DNA of 64,000 nt from an uncultured Clostridiaceae bacterium (GCA_947647275.1 CANSJQ010000001.1:1-64000), one strand, 5' to 3'. Shown: positions 53,758 through 63,612, numbered from the stretch's first letter. Numbers and translations are program-made. The notes: generated from the letters alone by a model not told the origin.

Positions 53758-53875
53758 AAGGATTGAAAAAACAATAATTATATGATAAAATACATAACAT
53801 AATAAATTTTATACTCCTATTTTTCATTATAGGATAGCAACTATTGTAAAAAAATATTTAAGGAGGAAAAACAGT

Positions 53876-54349
53876 ATGGATGAAGTATTAGTAAGGATTG
53901 AAACACAAGTTCCAATAACTATTTTTGAATTACCACAAGTAAAAGAAAAGGTTAAGCCCTTGTTTACACAAATGGAAGATGCAATTAGAACACGGTTTGA
54001 TGAAATTAAAAAATTTATTACAGACAATAGAAAAAAAGCAGATAGGTATGAAGCAATTTCATATGATGAAGTTGTGAAACTATTTAAAATTTATTTTTAT
54101 AAAAATATTTTAAATGATGCAGTAAAATTTACATTTTCAAGTAATAATAAATTTGATATAGTAGATAATATTATAGAATTACTTACTGAAGAAAAACTTA
54201 AGACCGCTATATTAGGAAAGCCAATGATTTGCGCTTTTAAATATCTAATAGCAAAACTTCCAAATGATGATGTATTTGATGCTATCTCAGATGGAAGCAC
54301 AATGATTGCATTAGAAAAAGAGTTCTTGGGAGAGAAAGCTCCTTATTAA
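53876..54349 (+). CDS. Hypothetical 157-aa protein with an in-frame CGG read as sense
   Basis: AAGGAGG precedes ATG 53876. The protein is helical and acidic, with no motif that I recognise. It contains the only clear in-frame CGG (53996-53998, in IRTRFDEIKK) that must be read as an ordinary codon, because the downstream zero frame is open for 117 more codons whereas the +1 frame stops after about 21 codons. It is therefore the main counter-example to CGG as an obligate frameshift signal, unless the gene is recently acquired. Closed by a terminator. Confidence 0.6.
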   Translation: MDEVLVRIETQVPITIFELPQVKEKVKPLFTQMEDAIRTRFDEIKKFITDNRKKADRYEAISYDEVVKLFKIYFYKNILNDAVKFTFSSNNKFDIVDNIIELLTEEKLKTAILGKPMICAFKYLIAKLPNDDVFDAISDGSTMIALEKEFLGEKAPY

Positions 54350-54375
54350 AATAATAAATAGAATTATTAAATATA

Positions 54376-54412
54376 AAGAAGGTGTTCAATTAGAACATCT
54401 TCTTTATATTTT
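54376..54412 (+). terminator. Rho-independent terminator
   Basis: AAGAAGGTGTTC-aatta-GAACATCTTCTT stem followed by TATATTTTT. Confidence 0.85.
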
Positions 54413-54478
54413 TGTCGCATTAACAGAACCTTTGTCGAAGGTATAGAAAAATATAGTAACATAATGTATAATAAACAA

Positions 54479-54507
54479 ACCTTTTACCTAAAAGGTAGAA
54501 AGGAGGT
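54479..54507 (+). promoter_or_regulatory. Toxin mRNA leader hairpin and RBS
   Basis: ACCTTTT-acct-AAAAGGT (54479-54498) sits directly before the RBS AAAGGAGG. CCTTTT could also pair with the RBS, so translation is probably structure-controlled. Confidence 0.5.
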
Positions 54508-54514
54508 TTTCTGT

Positions 54515-54583
54515 ATGAAAAGATTACCAAAGATAATAGTCTTAATCTTAGTTTTATACATACTAAAAGAGTTCAACGATTAA
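54515..54583 (+). CDS. Fst/Ldr-like type I toxin peptide (22 aa)
   Basis: ATG 54515 after AAAGGAGG encodes MKRLPKIIVLILVLYILKEF plus ND: a basic N-terminus, a ~15-residue hydrophobic helix and an Asp-ending tail. This is the layout of membrane-active type I toxins (Fst/Ldr class, though shorter). A bidirectional terminator follows. An 18-bp direct repeat copies the start region (54508-54525) downstream of the terminator at 54620-54637, where a convergent promoter would transcribe it as antisense RNA. This mirrors the enterococcal par arrangement. It is too short for the ORF track. Sequence similarity to a named toxin was not checked. Confidence 0.7.
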   Translation: MKRLPKIIVLILVLYILKEFND

Positions 54584-54585
54584 GG

Positions 54586-54618
54586 AAAAACCCCGTTGCC
54601 ACAACAACGGGGTTTTTT
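54586..54618. terminator. Shared bidirectional terminator of toxin mRNA and antisense RNA
   Basis: AAAAACCCCGTTG-cca-caa-CAACGGGGTTTTTT works in both directions because A and T runs flank the stem. Confidence 0.9.
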
Positions 54619-54660
54619 ATTTCTGTATGAAAAGATTTATTGTATAAATCTTTAAGATTA
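54586..54660 (-). ncRNA. Putative antisense RNA (type I antitoxin)
   Basis: A minus-strand promoter at 54666-54694 should start transcription near 54659, proceed through the second copy of the 18-bp repeat (AATCTTTTCATACAGAAA) and stop at the shared terminator. The RNA would be ~70 nt and complementary to the toxin RBS-start region through the repeat. A hairpin (AAAGATTTAT / ATAAATCTTT) lies at its 5' end. Confidence 0.65.
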
Positions 54661-54665
54661 AATAT

Positions 54666-54694
54666 ATAATACTATATTTTCCAATATATGTCAA
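54666..54694 (-). promoter_or_regulatory. Antisense RNA promoter
   Basis: On the minus strand TTGACA (54689-54694), 17 bp, TATTAT (54666-54671), near-consensus SigA. Confidence 0.75.
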
Positions 54695-54720
54695 TAAGAA
54701 AAATAAAAAATATAAAAAAA

Positions 54721-54747
54721 TTAGCACTTGGTATTGACAAGTGCTAA
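54721..54747 (+). promoter_or_regulatory. CIRCE operator (HrcA binding site)
   Basis: TTAGCACTT-N9-AAGTGCTAA, a near-perfect CIRCE inverted repeat. It overlaps TTGACA (54734-54739) of the hrcA promoter, with TATAAT at 54755-54760. Confidence 0.93.
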
Positions 54748-54770
54748 TTTTGGGTATAATATATATGAAG

Positions 54771-54797
54771 TTAGCAATTAAAAGGGTAAAGTGCTAA
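54771..54797 (+). promoter_or_regulatory. Second, degenerate CIRCE operator
   Basis: TTAGCAATT-N9-AAGTGCTAA with the same N9 spacing, 23 bp after the first. Three positions of the left arm differ from consensus. Confidence 0.65.
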
Positions 54798-54851
54798 TTA
54801 ATAAACTACATAGAATAAGCAAATGAAAACTATTAGAATGTAGGTGATAAA

Positions 54852-55862
54852 ATGTTAAATGACCGCAAAAAGAAAATACTCCAAGCGGTAATAGATGAAT
54901 ATATAAATTCAGCGGAACCTGTAAGCTCAGGAGCCCTAGTCGAAAAATATGGTTTAAATTATAGTAGTGCAACTGTAAGAAATGAACTAGCTGAATTAGA
55001 AAAAAGTGGTTACTTAGATAAAACGCATACATCATCAGGAAGAATACCATCAGAAAAAGGTTATAGGTTTTATGTTGATGAATTAATAAACGAAGAAGAT
55101 ATATCATTAGAGGAAATAAAATATATTCAATCAAAACTAGGTGAAAAAGTAAATGAAATAGAAGACCTAACCAAAATTGCAACATCAACATTATCAGAAG
55201 TAACACATTACACAACAGTTGCAATAGGTCCAAAAACAGCTATGCAAATAATAGAAGAAATAAAATTTGTACTATTAGGTAGCCGAATGCTTATGGTAGT
55301 AATAGTTACGGATACAGGACTTGTAAAAGAAACAATAATAAAATATGACGAAGATATAACAAACACGCAAGTAGAAACCTTAAATAACCTATTCAACACA
55401 AAACTGAAAGGAAAACCACTTTCAAAAATAGATAAACCAATGGAAGAATATATTCTAGCTGAAATAAGTTATAGTATAGAAGTAATAAAGCCAATAATAG
55501 AACAAATAAACAAAATAGTAGAGCAAGAAGAAAAAATATACTTAGAAGGAACAAAAAAATCTTTTGACTTGCCAGAATTCAAAAGTATGGAAGTAGCAAA
55601 AAACTTCATAAACTTATTAGACACCAAAGAACTAATGCTAGACATGCTAAATTCAGGAGTAGCAAAAGACATAAACGTATATATTGGCGACGAAAATGAT
55701 AACGAAAACCTAAAAGACTTCAGCATAGTAACCTTCAAACACACAGTAGGAGACAAAGACTTAGGTACAATAGGAATAATAGGACCAAAAAGAATGGACT
55801 ACTCAAAAGTAATATCTGTAATGAAGTATATTAGTAATAAATTAAATAAAGATAAAGAATAA
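54852..55862 (+). CDS. hrcA: Heat-inducible transcriptional repressor HrcA
   Basis: The 336-residue protein starts with the wHTH LNDRKKKILQAVIDEYINSAEPVSS, SSATVRNELAELEKSGYLDKTHTSSGRIPSEKGYRFYVD, followed by the GAF-like middle domain and the typical end KRMDYSKVISVMKYISN. HrcA binds CIRCE, two copies of which lie upstream of its own start, and represses the dnaK operon; GroE keeps it active. AGGTG precedes ATG 54852. It leads the hrcA-grpE-dnaK-mazG-like-dnaJ order. Confidence 0.96.
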   Translation: MLNDRKKKILQAVIDEYINSAEPVSSGALVEKYGLNYSSATVRNELAELEKSGYLDKTHTSSGRIPSEKGYRFYVDELINEEDISLEEIKYIQSKLGEKVNEIEDLTKIATSTLSEVTHYTTVAIGPKTAMQIIEEIKFVLLGSRMLMVVIVTDTGLVKETIIKYDEDITNTQVETLNNLFNTKLKGKPLSKIDKPMEEYILAEISYSIEVIKPIIEQINKIVEQEEKIYLEGTKKSFDLPEFKSMEVAKNFINLLDTKELMLDMLNSGVAKDINVYIGDENDNENLKDFSIVTFKHTVGDKDLGTIGIIGPKRMDYSKVISVMKYISNKLNKDKE

Positions 55863-55882
55863 TTATTAAAACAACAATAGAA

Positions 55883-55966
55883 GATGTAGGTGTAGGGCTT
55901 GTCTCTGCCCGGACTTTGAGGAAATCACTATAAAGGGTAGACACAAGGTTTACCACTACATTCAAA
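55883..55966. repeat. Dispersed palindromic repeat, hrcA-grpE gap
   Basis: GATGTAGGTGTAGGGCTTGTCTCTGCCC ... GGGTAGACACAAGGTTTACCACTACAT has inverted ends (ATGTAG / CTACAT) and is a diverged GTAGGGG-family element. Confidence 0.6.
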
Positions 55967-56009
55967 AATAAATAATAAATATAAATTTAATAAATTAGGA
56001 GGACAAAAA

Positions 56010-56528
56010 ATGTCAGAAGAAAATAAAAATGAAGAAACAGTGCAAAAAGTAGATGTAGTAGAAGAAAAAGATGAAATAACAAAATTAAAAGACACAATAC
56101 TACTTCAAAAAGAGCAACTAGAAGATCAAGAAGACAGACTAAAAAGACTAATGGCAGAATTTGATAACTTCAAAAAAAGAAGTTCAAAAGAGAGAGAAGG
56201 CTTATACAACAGTCTAATATCAGACATAGTAACATCACTTTTACCAGTAATAGACAACCTAGAAAAAGCAGTAAGTGCAAAAACAGAAGATGAAGCATAC
56301 AAACAAGGAGTAGAACTAGTATTAAAACAATTCAAAGAAGTATTAACAGCAAACGGAGTACAAGAAATAGAAGCCGTAGGAACACCATTTGACCCAGAAG
56401 TACACGAAGCCGTAGGAATGGTAGCTGACGAAACTCTAGGCGAAAAAATAATAAAAGAAGAATACCGAAAAGGATACAAAATAGGCTCAAAAGTAATCCG
56501 CCACTCAATGGTAGTAGTAGCAAATTAG
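56010..56528 (+). CDS. grpE: Nucleotide exchange factor GrpE
   Basis: This 172-residue protein has an N-terminal long coiled coil (LKDTILLQKEQLEDQEDRLKRLMAEFDNFKKRSSKER), a four-helix segment and a C-terminal beta domain ending GTPFDPEVHEAVGMV and YRKGYKIGSKVIRHSMVVVAN. It releases ADP from DnaK. AGGAGG precedes ATG 56010. Confidence 0.96.
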   Translation: MSEENKNEETVQKVDVVEEKDEITKLKDTILLQKEQLEDQEDRLKRLMAEFDNFKKRSSKEREGLYNSLISDIVTSLLPVIDNLEKAVSAKTEDEAYKQGVELVLKQFKEVLTANGVQEIEAVGTPFDPEVHEAVGMVADETLGEKIIKEEYRKGYKIGSKVIRHSMVVVAN

Positions 56529-56529
56529 C

Positions 56530-56650
56530 AACAAGGTAGCTTTGGGGACGGTTAGTAATCGGAAACAAGATAGAGAAGGACTTCAGGTAAAAAAACAAAA
56601 ATAATCTAGCTAGATTAGGAACTGTCCTAAATAGCGGAAACCCAAAGTAA
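56530..56650. repeat. Composite inverted repeat, grpE-dnaK gap
   Basis: GCTTTGGGGACGG ... AGCGGAAACCCAAAG pairs at its ends (CTTTGGG / CCCAAAG), with TTAGTAATCGGAAACAAGATAGAGA inside. The middle resembles the ACAAGATA tail of the GGGACATATCTT hairpins. No ORF. Confidence 0.5.
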
Positions 56651-56708
56651 TATAAAACCGTTATTAATTTTAAAAATATAAATGTAAAAAAGTAAAGAAA
56701 GGAAGTAA

Positions 56709-58565
<1,857 letters not shown>

Positions 58566-58579
58566 AAATTAATACAGAA

Positions 58580-58613
58580 TAAATGTAGGGGCAGACCTTG
58601 CGTCTGCCCGTTA
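58580..58613. repeat. Dispersed GTAGGGGCAG...CTGCCC palindromic repeat
   Basis: ATGTAGGGGCAGACCTTGCGT-CTGCCCGT forms a GGGCAGAC / GTCTGCCC hairpin between dnaK and the MazG-like gene. The CTTCGAAG tail is absent in this copy. Confidence 0.72.
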
Positions 58614-58631
58614 TAATGATAGGAGCAAAAA

Positions 58632-58994
58632 ATGTCACAAAAAGATTTAAGCATATCAGAGATGCAAGAATTACAACGAGAATTACAAGAACAATTTAAA
58701 GAAAAGTGGGGTATACAAAAACCAGAAGATGCTAAATTACATCTACTATTTATGGTAGAAGAAATGGGAGAATGTATATCTATAATAAAGAAAAAGGGAG
58801 CTAAATCAATTTTAGAAGATAAAGAGGTAAGAAATCATTTTCTAGAAGAAATAACAGATGTACAAAACTATTATATAGAAGTATTAAATTGTTTAAAAAT
58901 AACATCAGAAGAATTTTCAAATGCATACATACAAAAGCATGAGCATAATATGAAAAGAAATTATGAAAAAGAATACAAAGAAAAATATAAATAA
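58632..58994 (+). CDS. MazG-like nucleotide pyrophosphohydrolase
   Basis: This 120-residue all-helical protein has the EExxE...ExxD metal motif ([16 protein letters not shown], then [14 protein letters not shown]). Such enzymes hydrolyse NTPs or dNTPs to monophosphates. It lies between dnaK and dnaJ, which are usually adjacent, so it is an insertion into the heat-shock operon. AGGAGC precedes ATG 58632. Substrate not determined. Confidence 0.82.
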   Translation: MSQKDLSISEMQELQRELQEQFKEKWGIQKPEDAKLHLLFMVEEMGECISIIKKKGAKSILEDKEVRNHFLEEITDVQNYYIEVLNCLKITSEEFSNAYIQKHEHNMKRNYEKEYKEKYK

Positions 58995-59005
58995 TGGAGG
59001 CAAAA

Positions 59006-60178
59006 ATGTCAACCAAAAGAGATTACTACGAAGTATTAGGAGTAAGTAAAACAGCTACAGACGAAGAATTAAAAAAAGCGTATAGAAAGCTTGCAAAAAA
59101 ATATCATCCAGATGCAAACCCTGATAATCCAAAAGAGGCAGAAACAAAATTCAAAGAAGTAAATGAAGCATATGAAAACTTATCAGACCCACAAAAAAGA
59201 AGAATGTATGACCAATTTGGACATGATGGGCCACAAGGTTTCGGAGGAGGAGCAGGAGGACCATTTGGAGGTCAAGGAGGATATTATTCATATTCAACCT
59301 CAGGTTTTGATGGATTTTCAGACTTTGGAGATTTAGGAGATATATTCTCATCATTCTTTGGAGGAGGCTTTGGAGGAAGAAGCTCATCAAGGGCAAATCA
59401 AGGTCCAACAAAGGGTGCAGATTTAAGAGCAAGTATAGATGTAACCTTTGAAGAAGCGTATTTAGGTACAGAAAAAGAAATACTAATTTCAAGAAATGAA
59501 GAATGTAGTACTTGTCACGGAAATGGAGCAAAACCAGGAAGCAGTATAGAAACATGTAATGTATGCCATGGAAGTGGAACAGTAAAACAAGTACAAACAA
59601 CAATACTTCGGACAAATGCAAACAACTAAAACATGTTCAAACTGTCATGGAACAGGAAAAGTAATAAAAGAACCTTGTGAAACATGTAGACGGTAAAGGA
59701 ACAGTTCGCAGGCAAGCAAAAATAAAAATAAAAATACCAGCAGGTATAGATAATGACCAAACCATAGTATTAAGAAATGAAGGAGAACCAGGAGAAAGAG
59801 GACGGAGCAAAAGGAGACTTATACATCACAATAAGAATACGTAAACACAGTATATACACAAGAAAAGGTGATAGAGTATACTGTGACATACCAATAACAT
59901 ACACCCAAGCAACCTTAGGAGCTGAACTTGAAATACCAATGGTAGATGGAAGCAAAGAAAAATACAAAATACCAGAAGGAACACAAACTGGAACAAGCTT
60001 CACAATAAGAAATAAAGGATTCAAAGCAGTAAATGGAAGTTACCAAGGAGACTTTATATTCACAGTACAAGTACAAATTCCGAAACGATTAACCAAAGAA
60101 CAAAGAGATTTGTTAGAACAACTAGCAAAAACAATGAATGAACAACCACCAGTTAGGAAAAAAGGAATATTTGGATAA
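59006..60178 (+). CDS. dnaJ: Chaperone DnaJ, requires three +1 shifts at CGG codons
   Basis: GGAGG precedes ATG 59006. The J domain ([30 protein letters not shown]), Gly/Phe region and first zinc motifs are in frame. Then come CGG 59609, CGG 59691 and CGG 59803, each in the frame then being read. Skipping the C each time restores [31 protein letters not shown] and [15 protein letters not shown], all standard DnaJ, with Gly at the three junctions. The joined protein is ~389 residues with four CxxCxGxG motifs and the normal C-terminal domain ([13 protein letters not shown]). The three shifts sum to a full codon, but skipping only one or two would not give DnaJ. Unshifted reading stops within 21 bases of the first site. 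Confidence 0.92.
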
Positions 60179-60192
60179 AAAAGAAAATTCTT

Positions 60193-60304
60193 GGTGACAG
60201 TGGGACGGGGTTTTTGTCACTAGGTTTTGGAGGGCTAAAGCCTTCAAAACCTAGTGACAAAAACCCCGTCCCACTGTCACCCCACTGTCACCACCACTGT
60301 CACC
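60193..60304. repeat. Perfect 37-bp-stem hairpin plus CCACTGTCACC repeats
   Basis: The arm GGTGACAGTGGGACGGGG... (60193-60229) and its exact reverse complement (60245-60281) flank a 15-nt loop. CCACTGTCACC is then repeated directly twice. The very GC-rich composition differs from the surroundings. Likely a REP/MITE-type element, or it may also act as a terminator for dnaJ. Confidence 0.85.
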
Positions 60305-60307
60305 AAA

Positions 60308-60338
60308 AAAGATGACGTTCATATTGAACGTCATCTTT
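60308..60338. terminator. Bidirectional terminator
   Basis: AAAGATGACGTTCA-ata-TGAACGTCATCTTT between dnaJ and the convergent small gene. Confidence 0.85.
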
Positions 60339-60342
60339 AATT

Positions 60343-60591
60343 TTACTCATAAAAACTAATAAATTCTTCATATAAAGCCTTTTTTCTATTAAGTAGTGAT
60401 TTATTTATGCCACTGTTTTTATTAGGTGAACTCAAAAAAGATTTAATGTAGGTATAGTTTTGGTCAATAAACCAGTCTACAATATCATCATAGAAATTAA
60501 CACCTCTTGCTTTTCCATAATCTTTTGCAAAGCATAAAAGCCGAGTAGAAAAATCTGATTTATAAAGTTTTTCAACATTTAAATTTGTCAT
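60343..60591 (-). CDS. Hypothetical 82-aa protein
   Basis: ATG 60591 follows AGGAGG on the minus strand. The product begins MTNLNVEKLYKSDFSTRLLCF and contains aromatic-rich helices (NFYDDIVDWFIDQNYTYIKSF). No family recognised. It is convergent with dnaJ and sits before a divergent intergenic region; probably a real small gene because of its RBS and terminator. Confidence 0.55.
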   Translation of the reverse strand: MTNLNVEKLYKSDFSTRLLCFAKDYGKARGVNFYDDIVDWFIDQNYTYIKSFLSSPNKNSGINKSLLNRKKALYEEFISFYE

Positions 60592-60752
60592 ACATTATCC
60601 TCCTTTAATAAAAAAAGAATATACATAAATAGTTTCACATATAATATACAACAAAATTTCATAAAAAACAACTATTTTTATAAAAAAAGTAGCAAAATAT
60701 TTAGAACGAGCCAAGAACTTTCATTTTTATTTTTATCAAAAAAGTAAATAAA

Positions 60753-60781
60753 TTGCAATTATCAAAAAACTAATATATAAT
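60753..60781 (+). promoter_or_regulatory. SigA promoter of the nucleotide-salvage pair
   Basis: TTGCAA (60753-60758), 17 bp, TATAAT (60776-60781), 25 bp before the start codon. Confidence 0.75.
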
Positions 60782-60805
60782 GACAAAGTAAAAGGAGGAA
60801 CAATA

Positions 60806-62266
60806 ATGAATATAGGTTTAGATATAGACAATGTAATAGCAAGTTTTGATAATGAACTATTAAAAGAATATTTAAAACATGATAAACAGCTAAGGGGTAC
60901 AGGAATTATTAATGAAAATGCAAATTATATAAGAAGAGGAATGTTTGATTGGTCAAAGGAAGAAGATGAGAAATTCTATAAAGAAAATATAGAAAGAATA
61001 GCAACTAATTTAAAGCCAATAAATAGAGCAAGTGAAACAATAAAGAAATTAAAAGAAGATGGAAATAAAATATATATTATTACAGGAAGAGAAAATGGGG
61101 AATATACAAATCCAAGAGAAATGACAAAACATTGGCTTGAAAAGTATAATATAGAATACGATAAATTAATTTTTACAGATGCATATGATAATCATGCCAA
61201 AACAGTAGAATGTATTAAAAACAATATAGATATAATGGTTGAAGATAGTACAAGAATATGCAAAGATTTAAATGAAAATGCAATAAAAGTCATTCAAATG
61301 GAAACTAGATTTAATCAAAAAGTAGAAGGAATAGAAAGCGTAAATTCTTGGCGTCAAATATATTCTAGAATTTCACAACTATACACTAAAAATAAAACAG
61401 AAAAAATAAATGTTATTTTGGATACAGACACCTATAATGAAGCAGATGACCAATTTGCACTTAGTTATTTATTAGCTTCTCAAAATATATTTAACATAGA
61501 GGCAATAACAATAGCACCATATCAACATGATAGTGACTTATCAATACCAGAAGGACAAGAAAAAAGTTATCAAGAAGTTCTAAAAATATGCAAATGGCTT
61601 AACTTCAATACAGAAAATAAAGTATTTAAAGGGTCAGAAGATTATATACAAGAAGGCTATAATGAAACTAATGATGCAGTAAATAAAATAATTCAAATAG
61701 CTTTGAAAAATGAAAAAACATATATAATGGCAATTGGAGCAATAACAAATATAGCAATTGCGATAAAAAAAGAACCTAGTATAATAGAAAAAATAGAAAT
61801 AATTTGGTTAGGTGGACATAGTTTATTAAATAAAGATAATATAGAGTTTAACTTTAGACAAGATGTACAAGCAGTAAGAGAAGTATTTGATTCAAAAGTA
61901 AAACTAACAATAGTACCATGTAAAAATGTAGCATCAAACTTAAAAACAACAATATATGAAGTTGAACACCATTTGAAAAATAAAAGTGAACTTGGAAGCT
62001 ATTTATGTAATAGATTTTATAATGATGGAAAACATGGAATTCAAACAAGAAGAGTTATTTGGGATATCAGCGTAATAGCATATTTAATAAATAAGAATTG
62101 GTTTGAAACTATGCAAATAAGCACACCGAATATTAAAGAAGACACATCATATGAACTAACAAATGGAAAGCACAAAATAACTATGGTAAACTGGCTAGAT
62201 TCAGATAAAATATATGAAGATTTATTTGAAAAATTAGGAGGAATAACAAATGAAATTAAGAAGTGA
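60806..62266 (+). CDS. Fusion of HAD 5'-nucleotidase and nucleoside hydrolase
   Basis: This 486-residue two-domain protein has an N-terminal 5'(3')-deoxyribonucleotidase-like HAD domain, residues ~1-195: DIDNVIASFDNELL (nucleophile DxD), IYIITGRENGEY and VEDSTRI. The C-terminal nucleoside hydrolase domain (~200-480) has the calcium-binding DTDTYNEADDQFAL, AIGAITNIAIA, FNFRQDVQAVREV and a final WDISVIAYLI. The fusion would dephosphorylate a nucleotide and then cleave the N-glycosidic bond. AGGAGG precedes ATG 60806. It overlaps the next HD-domain gene by 17 bp. Confidence 0.83.
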   Translation: MNIGLDIDNVIASFDNELLKEYLKHDKQLRGTGIINENANYIRRGMFDWSKEEDEKFYKENIERIATNLKPINRASETIKKLKEDGNKIYIITGRENGEYTNPREMTKHWLEKYNIEYDKLIFTDAYDNHAKTVECIKNNIDIMVEDSTRICKDLNENAIKVIQMETRFNQKVEGIESVNSWRQIYSRISQLYTKNKTEKINVILDTDTYNEADDQFALSYLLASQNIFNIEAITIAPYQHDSDLSIPEGQEKSYQEVLKICKWLNFNTENKVFKGSEDYIQEGYNETNDAVNKIIQIALKNEKTYIMAIGAITNIAIAIKKEPSIIEKIEIIWLGGHSLLNKDNIEFNFRQDVQAVREVFDSKVKLTIVPCKNVASNLKTTIYEVEHHLKNKSELGSYLCNRFYNDGKHGIQTRRVIWDISVIAYLINKNWFETMQISTPNIKEDTSYELTNGKHKITMVNWLDSDKIYEDLFEKLGGITNEIKK

Positions 62267-62828
62267 TGAAGCACTGAAAATGTTGAAAGAAATGGAGAAA
62301 GATGGAAAAGAAGCAGGATGGATTTATCATTCAATATGCGTTGGGAATTCAGCAGGAAAAATATCAGAAGAATTAGACTTAGATGTCGATAAAGCAAAAG
62401 CATTAGGTTATATACATGACATAGGAAAGGGTGTAGGGGACTTTTCGTCACATGTAATGAATGGATATAAATATATAAAGGAATTAGGATATGATGATGA
62501 ATATGCTAATATATGCTTAACACACTCATATTTAAATAATGATGTAATTTGTACAGCAGGTGGAGTTCCAAGTAATATTCCATTCAGAACAGAATTTATA
62601 AAAAATCATGAATATACAATTTACGAAAAAATAATAAATCTATGTGACTTAATGTGCACAAAGGTTAATATGACATTAGAAGCAAGACTAATAGATATAA
62701 TGATAAGAAGAGGGGTACACTCCAATACAGTATATCACATAAAAGAAGCACAAAAATTAAAACAAGAAATTGATGAAATGCTAGGACACAATGTATACGA
62801 TTTGTTTCCAGATATCTTAAGTAATTAA
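62250..62828 (+). CDS. HD-domain hydrolase
   Basis: This 192-residue protein has the HD motif set H (YHSICVGN), HD (GYIHDIGKG, about residue 57) and downstream H (CLTHSYL, about residue 93), like YqeK/nucleotidyl-hydrolase-type HD proteins. The overlap with the fusion nucleotidase/nucleoside hydrolase implies a joint role in nucleotide degradation or salvage. GGAGG precedes ATG 62250 inside the upstream gene. Exact substrate unknown. Confidence 0.8.
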   Translation: MKLRSDEALKMLKEMEKDGKEAGWIYHSICVGNSAGKISEELDLDVDKAKALGYIHDIGKGVGDFSSHVMNGYKYIKELGYDDEYANICLTHSYLNNDVICTAGGVPSNIPFRTEFIKNHEYTIYEKIINLCDLMCTKVNMTLEARLIDIMIRRGVHSNTVYHIKEAQKLKQEIDEMLGHNVYDLFPDILSN

Positions 62829-62840
62829 ATGTAAACAAAG

Positions 62841-62875
62841 CGAACAAGTATAAAATTTTGTACTTGTTCGTTTTC
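62841..62875. terminator. Terminator (probably bidirectional)
   Basis: CGAACAAGTA-taaaattttg-TACTTGTTCG followed by TTTTCACTTT, between convergent genes. Confidence 0.8.
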
Positions 62876-62886
62876 ACTTTATTAAA

Positions 62887-63612
62887 TTAAAATAAGTTAG
62901 GAAATTGCCTTACAATTCCATTTGAAAAGAAATTAGCCATATCTAAAATTTCCTTTTGTACCATATCATATGCTTTTATATCAGCGGAAAAATCTTTTTT
63001 TAAACGAGCATTAATTTCATCAGTTGTTAGACTTAAATGCTTATACAACATTTGGCGTAATTGTTGCCTTGGGTAAAAAGGATTAATACTACTAAATGCA
63101 ATAGCCATTTCATCTGCATTTTTATACCATTTATTATTTAATTCTTTTGCTAATTTTTCATCATTACTTTTTAGAGCAACAATTAAATTTTTTCCAATTA
63201 CTAAATGTTCTGTTAGTAATTTTTGTATTGTATCAGCAATGTTATTCCCATAATATTTTCTAAAAACATTAGCAGTATCTTTTGGATTCTGCAATAAACG
63301 TGTTTGTGTAGCATCTAAATCTTGCAAATTGCTTGCAATACTAATTAGAAGCATACGAGTCCATAAAATATGTTCAAGCCATACTAAATTCATTTGCTCC
63401 ATTAAATTTACCTGATTAATACTAAACCAATAATTATTAGGAAAATCATTATTATAAGAATAAATATAAATTTGTTGTCCAACTCTTAAATTATAGGGAT
63501 CTAAAGCTAAATTTGTATCAATAATATCTTGAACTGTAGTTCCATACTTTGTAGCTAAATTGTATAAAGTATCTCCAGGCTTAATTATATATAAAATAGG
63601 ATTTGAATTCAT
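62887..63612 (-). CDS. LysM-domain protein
   Basis: The 241-residue protein has an N-terminal LysM domain (ILYIIKPGDTLYNLATKYGTTVQDIIDTNLALDPYNLRVGQQIYI), then a ~180-residue helical domain with WLEHILWTRMLLISIASNLQDL and NPKDTANVFRKYYG, recurring in clostridial LysM proteins of unknown role. No signal peptide precedes LysM, so it may be a spore-associated or cytosolic protein rather than a wall enzyme. AGGAGG precedes ATG 63612. Confidence 0.78.
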   Translation of the reverse strand: MNSNPILYIIKPGDTLYNLATKYGTTVQDIIDTNLALDPYNLRVGQQIYIYSYNNDFPNNYWFSINQVNLMEQMNLVWLEHILWTRMLLISIASNLQDLDATQTRLLQNPKDTANVFRKYYGNNIADTIQKLLTEHLVIGKNLIVALKSNDEKLAKELNNKWYKNADEMAIAFSSINPFYPRQQLRQMLYKHLSLTTDEINARLKKDFSADIKAYDMVQKEILDMANFFSNGIVRQFPNLF

